Shown here in pieces: positions 63,774 through 64,000 of a stretch of 64,000 bases of DNA. The notes beneath the pieces were generated by a model. That model worked only from the letters and a program-made list of their open reading frames with translations, was not told the origin of the DNA and did no database searches. The stretch comes from CAZTQN01 sp964615765 (GTDB lineage Bacteria > Planctomycetota > Phycisphaerae > Phycisphaerales > UBA1924). The stretch spans positions 124,001 through 188,000 of the forward strand of contig CAZTQN010000004.1 in assembly GCA_964615765.1 (NCBI GenBank), given 5' to 3'. Numbering within the stretch: position 1 is the first letter of the stretch; every line of letters starts with the position of its first letter. The translations under genes were made by a program, and so were the position numbers.

Positions 63774-64000
63774 ATGTCGAGCACTTCTCCAGCCCCACAG
63801 ACGCCGACGGTCGCCGCGCCCCGCGACGGGGCCGGACCGCGCGTGAACGAGCGGGTGCCGCTGCCGTATCCGCACTTCATGGGCTTTGCGCCGCTGGATT
63901 GCTGGGCGCGGGTGCTGATCGGGCGCGGGGCGATTGGTCGGATCAGCCCGCGGTACTGGCTGCGGCTGGCGGGGGTGCTGGCGACGTCGAGCCTGGCGAC
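63774..64000 (+). CDS. Start of a possible sulfotransferase-like protein (cut by window end)
   Basis: Seventy-five residues are visible from the ATG at 63774. A Pro/Ala-rich start is followed by PYPHFMGFAPLDCWARVLIG and ISPRYWLRLAGVLATSSLAT. The aromatic/Arg pattern recalls the N termini of some planctomycete sulfotransferase-annotated proteins, but the PAPS motifs lie beyond the window. The assignment is weak. Confidence 0.35.
   Translation, partial: MSSTSPAPQTPTVAAPRDGAGPRVNERVPLPYPHFMGFAPLDCWARVLIGRGAIGRISPRYWLRLAGVLATSSLA

Overview
The window is about 70% G+C, gene dense, and reads as a chromosomal segment of a planctomycete, probably class Phycisphaerae. Four things point there: secreted proteins ending in paired dockerin-like calcium-loop repeats with a terminal Trp/Cys, a futalosine-pathway menaquinone gene (mqnE), very large pseudopilins in a type II secretion / type IV pilus locus, and signal-peptide-bearing F0 subunits. 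Taxonomy is inferred from gene content only. No rRNA or tRNA gene was recognised, and ten Ns at 59419-59428 mark an assembly gap.

Layout, left to right. 1-14.6 kb (minus strand): an assembly locus in the order pilB-like, pilT, gspE, gspF, then G-, H-, I-, J- and K-position pseudopilins, most linked by 4-nt stop/start overlaps. 14.9-25.2 kb: housekeeping and metabolism (coaB, DinB-like, aspS, an atypical globin, SDR, MmgE/PrpD, a double alpha/beta-hydrolase exported esterase, a CPBP protease) plus a candidate non-coding RNA downstream of aspS. 25.2-27.3 kb: a low-GC island with a NACHT NTPase, its own strong promoter, and an altered DUF433 gene at its edge. 27.4-35.2 kb: thiolase, metF, a pseudokinase, and the F0-plus-delta half of an ATP synthase operon with histidine-rich subunits. 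35.4-37.4 kb: a promoter, short leader ORF, RbfA-like protein and RtcB-family protein. 37.6-45.1 kb: alaS, two small envelope proteins, and an AAA ATPase plus S8 protease pair of the IteA/IteS anti-phage type. 45.1-64 kb: AbgT transporter, SUI1-like factor, polyprenyl synthase, asd, pgi, ppa, a glycine-rich exported protein, nitroreductase, cysDN, a dockerin-tailed protein, mqnE, a beta-propeller protein and the start of one more gene.

The most unusual signal is in the repeats. Intergenic gaps are filled with degenerate tandem heptamers (GGGCCGA, GGGAAGC, TCCCGAA, CACTGGG and others), often next to a G/C-rich palindromic core present at least seven times. The same material sits in frame inside mqnE at three places, so these elements appear able to enter an essential-type coding sequence and be translated. 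Separately, two intergenic arrays of exactly five 42-bp palindromic units lie 13.7 kb apart. The two defence candidates (NACHT; IteA/IteS) and the RbfA-like/RtcB cassette are the main accessory functions.
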